Shown in pieces: positions 1 through 8,266 of a DNA stretch of 64,000 nt. Position 1 is the first letter of the stretch, and each line of letters begins with the position of its first letter. The notes beneath the pieces were generated by a model. It was not told the DNA's origin. It saw only the letters and a list, made by a program, of their open reading frames with translations, and did not search any database. Origin of the DNA: SLSG01 sp964477035 (GTDB taxonomy: Bacteria; Bacteroidota; Bacteroidia; Bacteroidales; UBA7960); assembly GCA_964477035.1 (NCBI GenBank), contig CAYZCW010000005.1, positions 124,001 to 188,000 on the forward strand, given 5' to 3'. The translations under genes were made by a program, and so were the position numbers.

Positions 1-1
1 G

Positions 2-2605
2 CTGGTTATGGTTTTTGGAGTGAAGGACGGGGTGGGGCAAGAGGTTGTTCTATCTGAAGAGTTGAGAGATGGATCTCTTCCAATTGGATGGTCAGTAAGT
101 TTAGTTAATTTTGAAACATTAGCAGGTGGATATGCCAGGTTTACTGATTCAGAATCAACACTTACCTCCTCGACCATTGACCTGTCCGAACATGAAAATG
201 TTTATCTGACATTTGATGTTGCTAAATATGGTTCGGGTGTTGACGGTCCCATTACAGTTGAAATCAGCGATGATGGTGGGGTAACGTGGACAGCACAAAC
301 ATTTGATTCCCCAACTCCAACAGGTTCAACTTATTTAACTTCAGGGCCAACGAAAATTACTGCCACTGGAGACCAGATTGTTATTCGCTGGGTGAGAACG
401 AAAAGCCCATCTGAAAAAAGACTTAGGGATGTTACCTTACTTGGTGAAAAACCAAAGAAATGGTCTGGGGAGGCGAATAATAATCTTTGGAATGAATCAA
501 CAAACTGGTTGCCAGAAGGGGTCCCAAATTCTAATGATATTGTTGTGCTTGATAATTCAATCGTTCACGAAGGGTATGATATTATTCTTCCTGACGGCGA
601 CATAAAGACAGAAATTTCTGCACTTAGGATTTCTCCACAATCTTTAAATGAGATATCGTTAATTCTTCCTGGCCAAAACACTTCAAATCCAGGCTTGTCG
701 ATTACAGGACCCGGGGATGCTTTAATCATAAATGAAGGAGGTGTACTCATAAATTCCTCAGGGGCCTCCGCAGGGTCGGGTTTTGAGTTGACAGGAACAG
801 GTTCAACAATCAGAATAAATAATGGAGGCCGATATGTGCACAACACAACCAGGGCGCATGCTGGAGCAATTGTTGCCAAGCTTTCTGATGAAGTAGGAAC
901 GGAGGAAGGAATATTTGAGTTTAGGGTGCCAGGTACGGGCACATATAGTCCCTCAACCTCTGGTCGGACTTACGGCACGCTCATATTGTCATCAGGAACC
1001 ACAGATGAAAGACTTTACACGATTATCGGGGCGAGCATCCTAACTGTTCGGGGTGATTTGATCATTGAAGATAATGCCAAGCTGCAATCATCAATGTCAG
1101 GCGAAATACTCATCAAAAATGACTTGATAATTAAGGAAACAGGTGCAGTTGTTTTTACATGTGATGAGTTACAAAGTGTTTGGCCAAAAGTTACCGTTGA
1201 AGGTGCAATAATTAACGAAGCTGGCATTGCGGGGTTAGTCATTGAACACGGCGGCTCTCTTATCCACAACACTGATGGTGTGCCTGCCACGATAGAACTT
1301 GAAATTGCTGGGGCAAGCGGCTGGGGACCCGGCCATGCGGCAACGGACTGGTACTTTGTCTCTTCTCCCGTGACGAACCAATCGATTGGCGGGACCTGGA
1401 CGCCGGGAGGCTCGGGCTATGATTTCTATGCCTGGAACGAGGCCGATGTTGCAGCGCCCTGGCTGAACCAGAAAAATCCTGACAACAGTTTGCTTTTTGA
1501 AAGCTTTAATGAGGGCAGGGGCTACCTGGTGGCCTATGAGGCAGGCGGCACCAAGCTGTTTTCCGGCAACATGAACACCGTCACTTATACCCCTGGCTTA
1601 TCATACAACAGCGGAAGCGGCGGATTTGGCAAGTGGGCGTACGAAGCGGGCTACAACCTGATGGGGAATCCTTATCCTTCGGGTTACCATTGGAAGGGCG
1701 CCGATTATCCTGTTCTTGCCAGCAACTTTGCGGCCATTTACATCGCTTCGCTGTCCGACTACATATACGTCGAGGATGGGGTGATTCATCCGACGGAAGG
1801 GTTCTTTGTCCGGGCAGACGCACAAGGGGATTTAACGTATAATCCAGCGAACCGGGTTCACCATGACCCGGCAGCAGCTCCGGCCGCGCGCAACCAGCAG
1901 GGGGTGACAAAGAACAGCGCCGCCGATGCGCTGGTGCTGGTTTTCGGAAACGATGAACGAAGGGACAACACCACCCTCCGCCTCATGGAGTCTGCCTCGC
2001 TGGAAAGCGACCGCCGCGATGCATTCAAGTTTTTTAGTCTGGCAGCGAACATGCCCCAGGTGTTTACCCAGTCATCCGACGGTCAGCGGCTGGCGGTGAA
2101 TTCCATTCCCGAAGCGGAGGAAGAGCTGGTGGTTCCTGTCGGATTGCGGATTCCGGAAACAGGCACCTATTTCATTTCTCTGGATGACGCCTCCGGCCAG
2201 TTCGCCGGCATGGACATTTACCTCTACGACCGGGAGACCGAGACCGAGGCGTTGCTGTCGGATGTGCAGACATACCACTTCGAGGCCACGGCCACGGGCG
2301 ACGACCTGGGCGTGCCGCGCTTCGAGATCCGCTTCAAGTCCATCGGCGATGCGACCAATGTCTATGACCCGGAGGCCGTTATGGCGCGCATCTATGCCTA
2401 TGACAACACCCTGGTGGTCCGCTTCGGCGACACCGCCGCCACCAGCGTCGTCGAGCTGTACGACCTGAGCGGCCGCCTGCTGATGCAGCAGAGCACCGAC
2501 AATGCTTCGGAGTTCCGCCGGGTGCTGGACCTGCAGCCGGGTGTGTATGTGGTGCGCGTATCCGACAACAACAAAACGCAAACCGAAAGGGTGTTTATCC
2601 AATAA
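2..2605 (+). CDS. T9SS-secreted surface protein, 5' partial
   Basis: The frame is open from the window edge, so the true start and signal peptide probably lie upstream; the first visible ATG is at 8. At least 865 residues. The N-terminal half is beta-rich and Gly/Thr/Ser-rich with repeat-like strands (around residues 150-430), resembling adhesin or passenger-type modules. The last ~80 residues form a typical type A T9SS sorting domain, with V-E-L-Y-D-L-S-G-R-L and a closing P-G-V-Y-V-V-R-V-S plus a short tail to Q. By family knowledge such a domain directs export across the outer membrane through T9SS and is then removed. The last ~380 residues are paralogous to the protein at 3555-6542. Cargo function is not recognisable. 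Confidence 0.85.
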   Translation: MVMVFGVKDGVGQEVVLSEELRDGSLPIGWSVSLVNFETLAGGYARFTDSESTLTSSTIDLSEHENVYLTFDVAKYGSGVDGPITVEISDDGGVTWTAQTFDSPTPTGSTYLTSGPTKITATGDQIVIRWVRTKSPSEKRLRDVTLLGEKPKKWSGEANNNLWNESTNWLPEGVPNSNDIVVLDNSIVHEGYDIILPDGDIKTEISALRISPQSLNEISLILPGQNTSNPGLSITGPGDALIINEGGVLINSSGASAGSGFELTGTGSTIRINNGGRYVHNTTRAHAGAIVAKLSDEVGTEEGIFEFRVPGTGTYSPSTSGRTYGTLILSSGTTDERLYTIIGASILTVRGDLIIEDNAKLQSSMSGEILIKNDLIIKETGAVVFTCDELQSVWPKVTVEGAIINEAGIAGLVIEHGGSLIHNTDGVPATIELEIAGASGWGPGHAATDWYFVSSPVTNQSIGGTWTPGGSGYDFYAWNEADVAAPWLNQKNPDNSLLFESFNEGRGYLVAYEAGGTKLFSGNMNTVTYTPGLSYNSGSGGFGKWAYEAGYNLMGNPYPSGYHWKGADYPVLASNFAAIYIASLSDYIYVEDGVIHPTEGFFVRADAQGDLTYNPANRVHHDPAAAPAARNQQGVTKNSAADALVLVFGNDERRDNTTLRLMESASLESDRRDAFKFFSLAANMPQVFTQSSDGQRLAVNSIPEAEEELVVPVGLRIPETGTYFISLDDASGQFAGMDIYLYDRETETEALLSDVQTYHFEATATGDDLGVPRFEIRFKSIGDATNVYDPEAVMARIYAYDNTLVVRFGDTAATSVVELYDLSGRLLMQQSTDNASEFRRVLDLQPGVYVVRVSDNNKTQTERVFIQ

Positions 2606-2768
2606 CCGCTGCCGGTGCCGCCATGGGCGCCCCGAATGGCCTGGCTTGAAGGGCTCCGGGTGCTCACGGCAGGCAGCGGGGCTTCGCGGGCCCGGCACCG
2701 GCCAGGGCAGGGAAGCACCTCCAAAGAACGGAAACCAACAAGGATTGAAAACAAAAAACCATCATACC

Positions 2769-2978
2769 ATGAGATTCAAAAAAATCACAGCCAGCCTCTT
2801 GTTTTTTTTAATGATGTCGGCCGGACAGCTCGTGGCCCAGCCGCCGCTGCCTTCACAGCACGGCGATGACGGTGACCAGGGCGCCCCCATCGGCGGGGGC
2901 ATCGCCATCCTGCTGACCCTGGCGGGGGCCTACGGCGCCAAAAAGGTGTATGACGCACGCAGGAGGATCCGGGAGTAA
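2769..2978 (+). CDS. small PID-CTERM-like sorted protein
   Basis: A 69-residue protein with an N-terminal signal peptide (basic M-R-F-K-K, hydrophobic 8-17, A-x-A-like end near 19-23). A short acidic/Pro linker follows, then a C-terminal A-P-I-G-G-G, a hydrophobic segment (45-56), Y-G-A-K-K and a basic tail. This matches the short Bacteroidota proteins whose tail reads P-I-D-G-G, transmembrane, Y-G-x-K-K (PID-CTERM); here D is G. The ATG at 2769 is chosen because the signal peptide begins there; the longer frame upstream runs through the preceding gene. It lies between two T9SS proteins and ends 27 bp before a strong terminator. The biochemical role is unknown; surface anchoring or sorting is inference. 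Confidence 0.75.
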   Translation: MRFKKITASLLFFLMMSAGQLVAQPPLPSQHGDDGDQGAPIGGGIAILLTLAGAYGAKKVYDARRRIRE

Positions 2979-3004
2979 CCCGGGCCGACAGCAACGACAC
3001 GCAT

Positions 3005-3058
3005 GACCCGCCTGCCGGTGCTGCCGTTCGCGGCACCGGCAAGCGGGTCTTTTTTTAA
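3005..3058 (+). terminator. rho-independent terminator
   Basis: GACCCGC (3005-3011) pairs with GCGGGTC (3043-3049). An inner TGCCGGTGC/GCACCGGCA stem closes around a short loop, and a run of eight T follows. It would end transcription of the PID-CTERM-like gene and perhaps the T9SS gene before it. Confidence 0.85.
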
Positions 3059-3497
3059 AACAAAAATAAACCCAAACTTGCGGCGAACGCCAAAATCCCC
3101 TATTTTGTTATACCATTACCGGGATAGAAGTTACACAGACTTAAAGTTGGGGGCAATGAAAAAAGAAAAGAGCCCCCAAAAACGAGAGCTCTTTAAAATC
3201 TTAGACTTGATTACGTTCTCAAAAGAGAAGAGGCTTGATCAAGCATTACATAACAAAAATAAATCTAATTTTTGAATCAAACAAGCAAAAATAGACTCTG
3301 CAATATACATATGAACAAACACTGCCCCCCAACGGCATATAATACTGATGGCGGTAAAGTGGTAAAAACAAGGTATATACTTTTAAGTAAGTTTGATACA
3401 AGCCAATAAATATGAGCTTCGAAAACCGTCACAAGACATATACGCGGACCGTTAACAAGTCCGATCAATAACCGGCCGGCGCCCATGCCGTGGCAGA
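3059..3497 (+). other. intergenic stretch with overlapping hairpins and a 39-codon ORF
   Basis: No recognised gene. TTGGGGGC (3147-3154) pairs perfectly with GCCCCCAA (3172-3179), and the loop contains an ATG (3156) that opens a 39-codon Lys-rich frame to 3275. A second hairpin, AAAGAGC (3167-3173) with GCTCTTT (3188-3194), overlaps the first, so the two are mutually exclusive. A 12-bp palindrome GCTTGATCAAGC lies at 3233-3244. On the minus strand the second hairpin is followed by a T-rich run and could act as a terminator. From 3280 to 3497 I see nothing further. Confidence 0.4.
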
Positions 3498-3557
3498 TCA
3501 AAAACCCGGAACATAAAAAACCCGGACATCAAAACCCCGGACCACAAAAACCCCATG
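3498..3557 (+). repeat. four tandem 15-16 bp units before a start codon
   Basis: Four imperfect copies of a unit built on AAAAACCCGGACAT run directly into the start codon of the following T9SS protein gene. They occupy the likely leader or ribosome-entry region. Confidence 0.7.
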
Positions 3558-6542
3558 ATTATGAAAAATATTTACAGCAGGAAAAACACAAACAGCTTAC
3601 TCCCCGCGCTGCTGGCGCTGATGATATTTCTCGTCGGATACCAATCAAAGGCAGAGCAGGCGGCAATTTACTCAACCGGTTTTGAGGAGGCAGAGGGATT
3701 TACGGCGGCAACAGTGTATAACAACACAACGGTCAAGTATGACGGTCCGGCGGGCAGGCAATGGGGGACCTATTACGGCACGGCCTCAACGACCAGCCCG
3801 GTTGCCGGGTCGCAGTCCATGCAAATGCGATGGTATACTTCTGCCCCCGAGAATTTGGGATACACCTTTATGGATTTTGACCTGCCCTATGTTACAAAGG
3901 TTGTGTTTTTGGCTTCCAGCACAAGCGACCTGGATGTAACGGTTTCTTATTCTGTAGATGGGGGCGTGACCTACACGGGTGAAACAAGGATTGCATTAAG
4001 CACAACGGCCGCTGAATACACCTATGACGTCAGCGATACGGGGGAGTTTTCCACCGTTCGCCTGAAGTTTCAGATAGCCCTTCCGGATCCTGCTCCCGGC
4101 GGGACGTCGCGGCTGTATATTGACGATGTGGAGGTGTTTGGCATTGAAATGCCGGGCTTGTTTGCCTCGCCGGGTGCGATTACCGGACTAAGTTATTACC
4201 TGGGCGAGGGCCCTTCAGAGGCTCATTCGTTTGAACTGTCCGGGGCCAATCTGGATGGAACGGATGTGACCATCACTGCACCGGCAGATTTTCTGGTGTC
4301 GGAAGACAACATCGAATTTGCAGACGAACTGACCCTGGCCGCTTATGATGGCACACCAACCACCCTGTGGGTGCATCTTGCGGCCGGGCTTTCGGCGGGA
4401 AATTACTCCGGAGACATTTCAATTTCCGGTGGCGGCGTAGACCCTGTAGCGATTTCCGTAAATGGGAGTGTTTTAATGCCTCCAACAACGGAGGTGCCTT
4501 TCAGCACCCGGTTTGAAGAAGCCAACAACTGGCAGTTAATAACCGTCGCCGGCTCTTATGGGGAGAAGGCCTATGGGGAAGGCGGGTGGCACTTCCACAG
4601 CACGGACGCCATCCGGGGCACCGGGGATGAAACATTTGACGGGTCTGCCTTCTCCTTCCGCGACAGGGGGGCTTTTTCTGTTGTCAATGACTTCGCCATG
4701 GAAGGAATGACGGGCTTTGCCTTTCAGCTAAGAGACTGGATGGTTGATGATGGCCGTGACCGCGAAATTCAGATGACCCTGGACGGCGGCGTGAACTGGG
4801 AGGTGCTGCTGGTCCTTAACAAAGGGTGGTTTGATGAGTACCAGGTATACCAGCAGTTTACGCATTACTTTGATGAAGCCCGGGACTTTGCAGCCGGCGA
4901 TTTTCAGATCACCATCACGGATGGGGGCGGCGCAAACGATGGCCGCATCAACATAGGCCAGTTTAAGGTGTTTGACCAGCCCCGCTCGGCGACCACCTTC
5001 ACGGGAACCGGCAGCTGGTCCGACCCGGAGAGGTGGAGCGACGGCGTTCCCCTCCAGGATGTGGAAGCTTTGGTTGAAGGCGAGGCGACCCTGGACGCAG
5101 ACGTGAACCTTGATGTGCTGACCATTCACTCCGACGGCTCTGTGACCGTTCCGGGGAGCCACTCACTGAAAGTAACCGGTTCCCTCACCAACCACGCCGG
5201 GGCCGGCGGACTCCTTATTGAACAAGGGGGGGCGTTGATGCACAGCAAGGGGGGTGTAACAGGCACCTACAAGTGGAGTCCCCCCGGTACCGGATGGCAC
5301 TTTCTCTCCGCGCCTGTCGCCGGTTTAAACATATTGGAATCGGATTTTGTGCCCCCCGTTGAAGATGACCGGCTTCCCGGCACATTCGACTTCCTTCTGT
5401 ATGATCAGGCCGGCGAGCAGCCCTGGATTCACCTGCGTGAAGAGGGAGGCCTTGTCAACCAGGATTTTGATCAGAACTTCGGCTCCGGGAAGGGGTATCT
5501 TGTTGCCTATTCGGATGATTACGAAGGCGACGCTCCTTTTGCCTTTACAGGGGCGTTCAACTCCGGAAATGTCTGGGCTGACCTGGCCTATGTGCCGGAA
5601 AGCGAGTGGGCTGGCTGGAACCTGATCGGCAATCCGTTTCCTGCGGGCTTTAACTGGGGCGGGGCAAACAAGGACGCGCTCGAAGATGACTTTGCCTACC
5701 TGTATGATGGCACCTCAGACAACTATGTGGCGGTCGAGGATGGCATTCTCGCTCCCGGACAGGGTTTTCTGGTGGTGGCAAACGGCACGGACGACATCTT
5801 TAATTTTGCCAGCAGCCTGCGGGTGCCTGGCGGTGCCTACGTTAAAAGCAGCACCACGGAAGACGTATTGCTGCTTGGGTTTGGCAACGACAGCCGCCAG
5901 GATTTCACCACCCTTCGAATCCTCGAAGGAACGGGCACGGAGCGCGACCGCAGGGACGCGCTCAAGTTGTTCAGTTTTTCAGAGGAGATGCCGCAGGTGT
6001 TCACCCACTCATCCGACGGGAATCGCCTCGCCGTGAACTCCATTCCCGAGGCGGAGGATGAGCTGGTGATCCCGGTCGGACTGCTTGTGCCGGAGGCAGG
6101 CACCTACGCCATCTCTCTGGATGAGGCCTCCGGCCAATTCGCCGGCAGGGACGTCTACCTCTACGACCGGGAAACCGAAACCGAGGTGTTATTGTCGGAT
6201 GAGCCCACCTATTCGTTCGAGGCTGCCGCCACGGGCGACGATCCGCGCGATCCGCGCTTTGAGATCCGCTTCCAGCCGGTCGGCGACAACACCCGTGTCC
6301 ATGACCCGGCGGCCTCCCTGGCACGGATCTATGCCTGGGACAACACCCTGGTGGTGGCATTCGTCGACACCGCCCCGCAGCGGGTCATCGAGCTGTACGA
6401 CCTGAGCGGCCGCCTGCTGATGCAGCAGGTCGCCGGCCACACTTCGGAGTTCCGCCAGGTGCTTGACCTGCAGCCGGGGGTGTATGTGGTACGCGTATCC
6501 GACAACCACAAAACGCAAACAGGAAGGGTGTTTATCCAGTAA
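3555..6542 (+). CDS. T9SS-secreted multidomain surface protein
   Basis: 995 residues. The N-terminus is a signal peptide (M-x-M-K-N, hydrophobic core around 17-28, end near 33). Two jelly-roll/MAM-like segments follow (roughly 40-200 and 310-470), separated by an Ig-like module (~205-300). The C-terminal half is paralogous to the protein ending at 2605 and ends in a type A T9SS sorting domain (V-I-E-L-Y-D-L-S-G-R-L, P-G-V-Y-V-V-R-V-S). Start may be 3555 or the ATG at 3561, which gives the cleaner signal peptide. By family knowledge it is exported across the outer membrane and anchored on the surface. No catalytic motif was recognised; glycan or surface binding is inference. Confidence 0.88.
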   Translation: MIMKNIYSRKNTNSLLPALLALMIFLVGYQSKAEQAAIYSTGFEEAEGFTAATVYNNTTVKYDGPAGRQWGTYYGTASTTSPVAGSQSMQMRWYTSAPENLGYTFMDFDLPYVTKVVFLASSTSDLDVTVSYSVDGGVTYTGETRIALSTTAAEYTYDVSDTGEFSTVRLKFQIALPDPAPGGTSRLYIDDVEVFGIEMPGLFASPGAITGLSYYLGEGPSEAHSFELSGANLDGTDVTITAPADFLVSEDNIEFADELTLAAYDGTPTTLWVHLAAGLSAGNYSGDISISGGGVDPVAISVNGSVLMPPTTEVPFSTRFEEANNWQLITVAGSYGEKAYGEGGWHFHSTDAIRGTGDETFDGSAFSFRDRGAFSVVNDFAMEGMTGFAFQLRDWMVDDGRDREIQMTLDGGVNWEVLLVLNKGWFDEYQVYQQFTHYFDEARDFAAGDFQITITDGGGANDGRINIGQFKVFDQPRSATTFTGTGSWSDPERWSDGVPLQDVEALVEGEATLDADVNLDVLTIHSDGSVTVPGSHSLKVTGSLTNHAGAGGLLIEQGGALMHSKGGVTGTYKWSPPGTGWHFLSAPVAGLNILESDFVPPVEDDRLPGTFDFLLYDQAGEQPWIHLREEGGLVNQDFDQNFGSGKGYLVAYSDDYEGDAPFAFTGAFNSGNVWADLAYVPESEWAGWNLIGNPFPAGFNWGGANKDALEDDFAYLYDGTSDNYVAVEDGILAPGQGFLVVANGTDDIFNFASSLRVPGGAYVKSSTTEDVLLLGFGNDSRQDFTTLRILEGTGTERDRRDALKLFSFSEEMPQVFTHSSDGNRLAVNSIPEAEDELVIPVGLLVPEAGTYAISLDEASGQFAGRDVYLYDRETETEVLLSDEPTYSFEAAATGDDPRDPRFEIRFQPVGDNTRVHDPAASLARIYAWDNTLVVAFVDTAPQRVIELYDLSGRLLMQQVAGHTSEFRQVLDLQPGVYVVRVSDNHKTQTGRVFIQ

Positions 6543-6618
6543 CCGCAGCCGGTGCCGCCAAGGGTGCTATGGATTTACCGGCTCGCGGGCCTCAGGCCCT
6601 TCCCGTACGATGACGATT

Positions 6619-6675
6619 GAGAGCCAACCGCCAACAACCAAAAGCCAACAGCCATTAGCCAACAGCCACCCCCCC
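6619..6675 (+). repeat. CCAACA/GCCAAAA heptad tract
   Basis: Irregular array of ~7-bp units (CCAACNG, CCAAAAG, CCATTAG) between the T9SS gene and the toxin-antitoxin genes. The same tract type recurs at 8205-8266, 9399-9420, 10249-10345, 11036-11074 and inside a coding region near 13711-13768. Confidence 0.75.
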
Positions 6676-6793
6676 CGGACCGTTCACCGAGAAATACTTG
6701 ATTTACAGCATTGACCTTAAGTAGTTTTGGAGAATCAGCATCCAAGATTAAAGCAACAATAAACTAAACTCAAAATATTGAGAAAAATAGTAT

Positions 6794-6801
6794 TATATTT
6801 G
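6794..6801 (+). promoter_or_regulatory. putative -7 box of the TAC operon
   Basis: TATATTTG matches the Bacteroidota TAnnTTTG -7 element 13 bp before the ATG of the HicA-like gene. No convincing -33 box is visible at normal spacing, so this is tentative. Confidence 0.3.
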
Positions 6802-6814
6802 ATACCACATTTGA

Positions 6815-7159
6815 ATGAAGTTTAAATTCAAAATTGATGAGAATACGTCCCTTGATGATGTTCAAAAAGAGCTGGATTCATTGAAGAAGGCAAGCACTCC
6901 AGAAATCCCCTTGGGTCCGTTAAGAAAAATAATTGAGTATCTCGGTGGAAATGAGGTTGCTGCTACAGGCTCAAGTGTGCGGTTCAAGCATGAGGCATTA
7001 AAGGGACACCCATACTTTAGGGCCGGTATTTTCCAGGTTCACAAAATTCACAAAGGGGGCAACCTTGAATTAATCCGAAAATCAGACTATAAAAAATATT
7101 TATATAATCCATTGATATACATTATTGCAACGAAAAAGGAACAAAAAAATGAACAGTAG
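6815..7159 (+). CDS. HicA-like toxin of a toxin-antitoxin-chaperone set
   Basis: 114 residues. Residues ~30-105 match the HicA double-stranded-RNA-binding-like fold of the G-S-x-V-R-F type: G-S-S-V-R-F at 52-57, then a beta segment with V-H-K-I-H-K (75-80) and a closing helix ending Y-L-Y-N-P-L. Family HicA proteins are mRNA interferases. An extra ~30-residue N-terminal segment is longer than in ordinary HicA. The gene overlaps the HicB-like gene by 11 bp in the toxin-first order usual for hicAB. Assignment rests on pattern and neighbourhood; activity is inferred. Confidence 0.72.
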   Translation: MKFKFKIDENTSLDDVQKELDSLKKASTPEIPLGPLRKIIEYLGGNEVAATGSSVRFKHEALKGHPYFRAGIFQVHKIHKGGNLELIRKSDYKKYLYNPLIYIIATKKEQKNEQ

Positions 7160-7685
7160 CGATCTCGCATACTACAAAAACCTGGAATATAATATCATCA
7201 TTGAAAAGGAAATGGATGAGGACGATCAATGGTTTATTGCCTATGCAAATGAGTTGGGCAAATACTCCTGTTATGGTCGGGGAGATACCCGTGAAGAGGC
7301 TATTGGTAGCTTTCTGGAGGAAAAGGACGTATTTTTAGAGTATCTTTTCAACGAAGGGCTGGAAATTCCCGAACCTAAAAAAAAACCTGAAGACAAGCAC
7401 AGCGGGTTTTTTAATGTTCGAACGTCTTCCCACATTCATGCTCAATTGGTTTACCAGGCCAAACAACAAGGGGTTTCACTAAATCTTTATGTAAATCAAA
7501 TTTTATCGGGTGCTGTCGAAAGGAATAAAATAGCCGGGGATATTTATGATAAGCTATCAGCACTTTGCTTAAAAGTTGAGGCACTTAACCTGAACGCATT
7601 TAGGCAACTTCAATATAATCAGGGAAAAATGCCGGGGAGGCAGCCACTACCTGGACCATACCTGGAGTACCAACAAACCGGATAA
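7149..7685 (+). CDS. HicB-like antitoxin with C-terminal extension
   Basis: 178 residues from the ATG at 7149, inside the end of the HicA-like gene. Residues 10-75 match the HicB partial RNase H-like fold (W-F-I-A-Y-A-N-E-L, G-D-T-R-E-E-A-I). Residues 86-122 form a ribbon-helix-helix DNA-binding segment (F-N-V-R-T-S-S-H-I-H-A-Q-L, N-L-Y-V-N-Q-I-L). The remaining ~56 residues (123-178) are an extension with aromatic residues near the end (P-G-P-Y-L-E-Y). In known toxin-antitoxin-chaperone systems the antitoxin carries such a tail as a chaperone-addiction domain. With a SecB-like gene next door that reading is attractive, but it is inference. It probably also represses its own operon through the RHH. 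Confidence 0.78.
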   Translation: MNSSDLAYYKNLEYNIIIEKEMDEDDQWFIAYANELGKYSCYGRGDTREEAIGSFLEEKDVFLEYLFNEGLEIPEPKKKPEDKHSGFFNVRTSSHIHAQLVYQAKQQGVSLNLYVNQILSGAVERNKIAGDIYDKLSALCLKVEALNLNAFRQLQYNQGKMPGRQPLPGPYLEYQQTG

Positions 7686-7746
7686 GTATTCCACTAAAAC
7701 AGTAAAGCCCATCACTAAAAAGCCCTTCTAAGAAATATTTCCTGCG

Positions 7747-8166
7747 ATGAAACCGAAAATCAAACCAGAAGAATACAATAGAATCCTGGCCTCATTAGAG
7801 TTGAAAACCATGTTTCTCAGAGAGACCAGAACCAGGTTTGATGAAGGACTTGTCAAATCAGAAATAACGATAGACGTAAGTGAAACGAGCTCATTTGAGC
7901 AAAAACCCGGGATGCTTGAGGTAGAATATGCCTTTAAGCTGACGGGAAGAAGCCCTGAAATCACCACCCCTTGTGTGACCCTGCACGCAAAATATTTGGT
8001 GAGGTACAAGGTTTCGGGTACCACAAGAGTAACGAAGGAGTTTATGAATGTTTTCTCAGAAATGACAGTCGCAACACTCCTTTGGAGTTATTTCAGGGAA
8101 TTTGTTAATAATATGGTTTATCGGATGGGCCTGCCACCTCTGATTCTTCCCCTCAAGCGCAGATAA
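7747..8166 (+). CDS. SecB-like TA-associated chaperone
   Basis: 139 residues. The C-terminal part, W-S-Y-F-R-E-F-V-N-N-M (113-123) followed by G-L-P-P-L-I-L-P (128-135), closely follows the SecB signature (Y-x-R-E-x-V-x-x-L ... G-F-P-P-x-x-L-x-P). The middle alternates beta strands as in SecB. It is slightly shorter than housekeeping SecB. It lies 61 bp downstream of the HicB-like gene in the same direction. SecB-like chaperones of TAC systems hold the antitoxin in an active, protease-resistant state, and that is the likely job here. A stand-alone SecB-like protein is the alternative. Confidence 0.72.
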   Translation: MKPKIKPEEYNRILASLELKTMFLRETRTRFDEGLVKSEITIDVSETSSFEQKPGMLEVEYAFKLTGRSPEITTPCVTLHAKYLVRYKVSGTTRVTKEFMNVFSEMTVATLLWSYFREFVNNMVYRMGLPPLILPLKRR

Positions 8167-8176
8167 AGCCGTAAGG

Positions 8177-8204
8177 CGGTCAACGCCATTCAGGCATTAA
8201 CAAA
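8177..8204 (+). repeat. 28-bp direct repeat, left copy
   Basis: Begins CGGTCAACGCCATTCAGGC and recurs at 9371-9398 with one mismatch. The two copies bracket the phosphate transporter gene, and each is followed directly by a heptad tract. Confidence 0.8.
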
Positions 8205-8266
8205 CAACCAACCCCCAACAACCAACATCCAACCGCCAAAAGCCAACAGTCAAAAGCCAACACCCA
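8205..8266 (+). repeat. heptad repeat tract upstream of transporter
   Basis: CCAACA/CCAAAAG-type units run from the 28-bp repeat right up to the ATG of the PiT transporter, so they form its leader. Confidence 0.7.

Noticed and set aside
2072..2698. 208-aa minus-strand frame at the end of the first T9SS gene
   Set aside because: Antisense shadow of a conserved sorting domain.
2502..2768. N-terminal extension of the PID-CTERM-like protein
   Set aside because: It runs through the end of the T9SS gene; the signal peptide starts at 2769.
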